This document shows, one piece after another, positions 7,058-7,724 of a DNA stretch of 7,724 nt (position 1 is its first letter; every line of letters starts with the position of its first letter). The DNA comes from an uncultured Alphaproteobacteria bacterium. GTDB taxonomy: Bacteria; Pseudomonadota; Alphaproteobacteria; Rickettsiales; Midichloriaceae. A program made the position numbers and the translations under genes. The notes below the pieces were generated by a model. The model was not told the origin of the DNA and did not search any database. It saw only the letters and a program-made list of their open reading frames with translations. The stretch covers positions 1 through 7,724 of the forward strand of contig CAIOSF010000120.1 in assembly GCA_903860855.1 (NCBI GenBank). The letters run 5' to 3'.

Positions 7058-7724
7058 CTATGACTGAGCGACAGGATTAGCAGTCGCATTGGTATTCATT
7101 TGCTTCAGCACCTCATCTCTCGGTCCAAAAGCCACCATCATGCCATCACGCATCACTAATAATTTATCTGCAAGACCTAGAATCGAGTTTCTGTGGGAAA
7201 TAATAATTGTAGTTACCTTCTGCTCCTTTGCTACCTCAACTGCGGTAGCAAGAGCTGCTTCTCCAGCAGCATCCAGGCTTGAGTTTGGCTCATCCAAGAC
7301 TATCAGTCGAGGAATGCCAAAGAATGCCCTAGCCAATCCTACACGTTGCCTCTGTCCACCAGATAAAAATGAACCATCGATTCCTATTTCTGTGTCATAT
7401 GCCTTGGGTAGCTGTAGAATGACGTCGTGTACACCAGCTAATTGAGCTGCCATCACAATATCTTCGGCATTAGCATTTGGGTCCATTCTTCCAATGTTTT
7501 CTTTGATTGTTCCGCCGAATAACTCAACATCTTGTGGTAAATATCCCACATATTGACCAAGTTGATGCCTATTCCAATCGCGGAGACTTGCCCCATCGAC
7601 CCTAACCGTTCCAATGCTTGGTTGCCAAATGCCAACCATGATCTTTGCTAATGTTGTTTTGCCTGAGCCACTATGCCCTATAATCGCCAATGTTTCTCCT
7701 GCTTCAATAGCAAATGAAACTCCC
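7058..7724 (-). CDS. Type I secretion ABC transporter (PrtD/AprD-like), ATPase domain, 5' end outside window
   Basis: This is the nucleotide-binding half of an ABC exporter that would energise protein export through the adjacent fusion protein. The visible 221 residues are open to the window edge, and the N-terminal membrane domain is missing. All catalytic motifs are present and canonical: Walker A GHSGSGKTT (fragment residues 16-24), Q-loop LPQDVELFGGTIKENI with Gln64, signature LSGGQRQRVGLARAFFG (120-136), Walker B LIVLDEP with Asp144 and Glu145, and the H-loop histidine in ISHRNS (His177). The LFGGTIKENI and DEPNSSLD wording is typical of the PrtD/AprD/RaxB-type I exporters rather than importers. 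A TTG at 7690 could look like a start, but it sits in the beta strand just before Walker A and the frame continues upstream with GVSFAIEAGET, so it is internal. A TolC partner and the exported substrate are not in this window. Confidence 0.93.
   Translation of the reverse strand, partial: GVSFAIEAGETLAIIGHSGSGKTTLAKIMVGIWQPSIGTVRVDGASLRDWNRHQLGQYVGYLPQDVELFGGTIKENIGRMDPNANAEDIVMAAQLAGVHDVILQLPKAYDTEIGIDGSFLSGGQRQRVGLARAFFGIPRLIVLDEPNSSLDAAGEAALATAVEVAKEQKVTTIIISHRNSILGLADKLLVMRDGMMVAFGPRDEVLKQMNTNATANPVAQS

Noticed and set aside
7089..7445. Plus-strand 118-codon open frame
   Set aside because: It lies entirely antisense to the ABC ATPase domain, whose motifs are unmistakable, and shows no family features.
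7058..7690. Complete 210-residue ATPase starting at TTG 7690
   Set aside because: The frame continues to the window edge with the expected GVSFAIEAGET strand before Walker A, so the TTG codes for an internal Leu and the gene is truncated by the window.
1..7724. CRISPR arrays, tRNA or rRNA genes, insertion sequences
   Set aside because: I saw no regularly spaced direct repeats, no cloverleaf with a T-loop GTTCRA sequence, no rRNA segments and no transposase frame. The non-coding space is under 300 nt in total.

Overview
The window looks like part of an AT-rich alphaproteobacterial genome, most likely an obligately intracellular member of the Rickettsiales or a close relative. This is an inference from gene content: a second-copy-type VirB4 with eroded catalytic motifs, a protein carrying a motif that recalls Rickettsiales VirB6 ectodomains, an AprD/AprE-like type I secretion pair, and an SdhE. 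No rRNA, tRNA or species marker is present to confirm it. All supported genes lie on the minus strand, so transcription runs from high to low coordinates.

Layout in the direction of transcription: (1) 7724-5601 holds a type I secretion pair. It consists of the C-terminal ATPase domain of a PrtD/AprD-like ABC transporter, cut by the window edge, followed 20 nt later by a complete HlyD/PrtE-like membrane fusion protein. (2) 5600-5397 is a 204-nt non-coding gap with three small inverted repeats and a candidate promoter. (3) 5396-451 holds two genes sharing a 4-nt GTGA overlap. The first is a full-length VirB4-like protein that keeps the VirB4 C-terminal scaffold but has lost the Walker A and Walker B residues. 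The second encodes a 909-residue, cysteine-rich protein with one N-terminal membrane anchor and a very large predicted extracytoplasmic part. (4) 416-78 encodes SdhE, the succinate dehydrogenase flavinylation factor. A further gene probably starts at 58 behind a strong ribosome-binding site and runs off the window.

The ABC protein and the fusion protein would form the inner-membrane part of a type I exporter; the outer-membrane TolC is not in the window. The most interesting unit is the coupled pair at 451-5396: a VirB4 pseudo-ATPase made together with a cysteine-rich ectodomain protein. A reasonable hypothesis is that it is an accessory or regulatory module of a Rickettsiales-type T4SS encoded elsewhere. 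SdhE is a housekeeping gene with no evident link to secretion.
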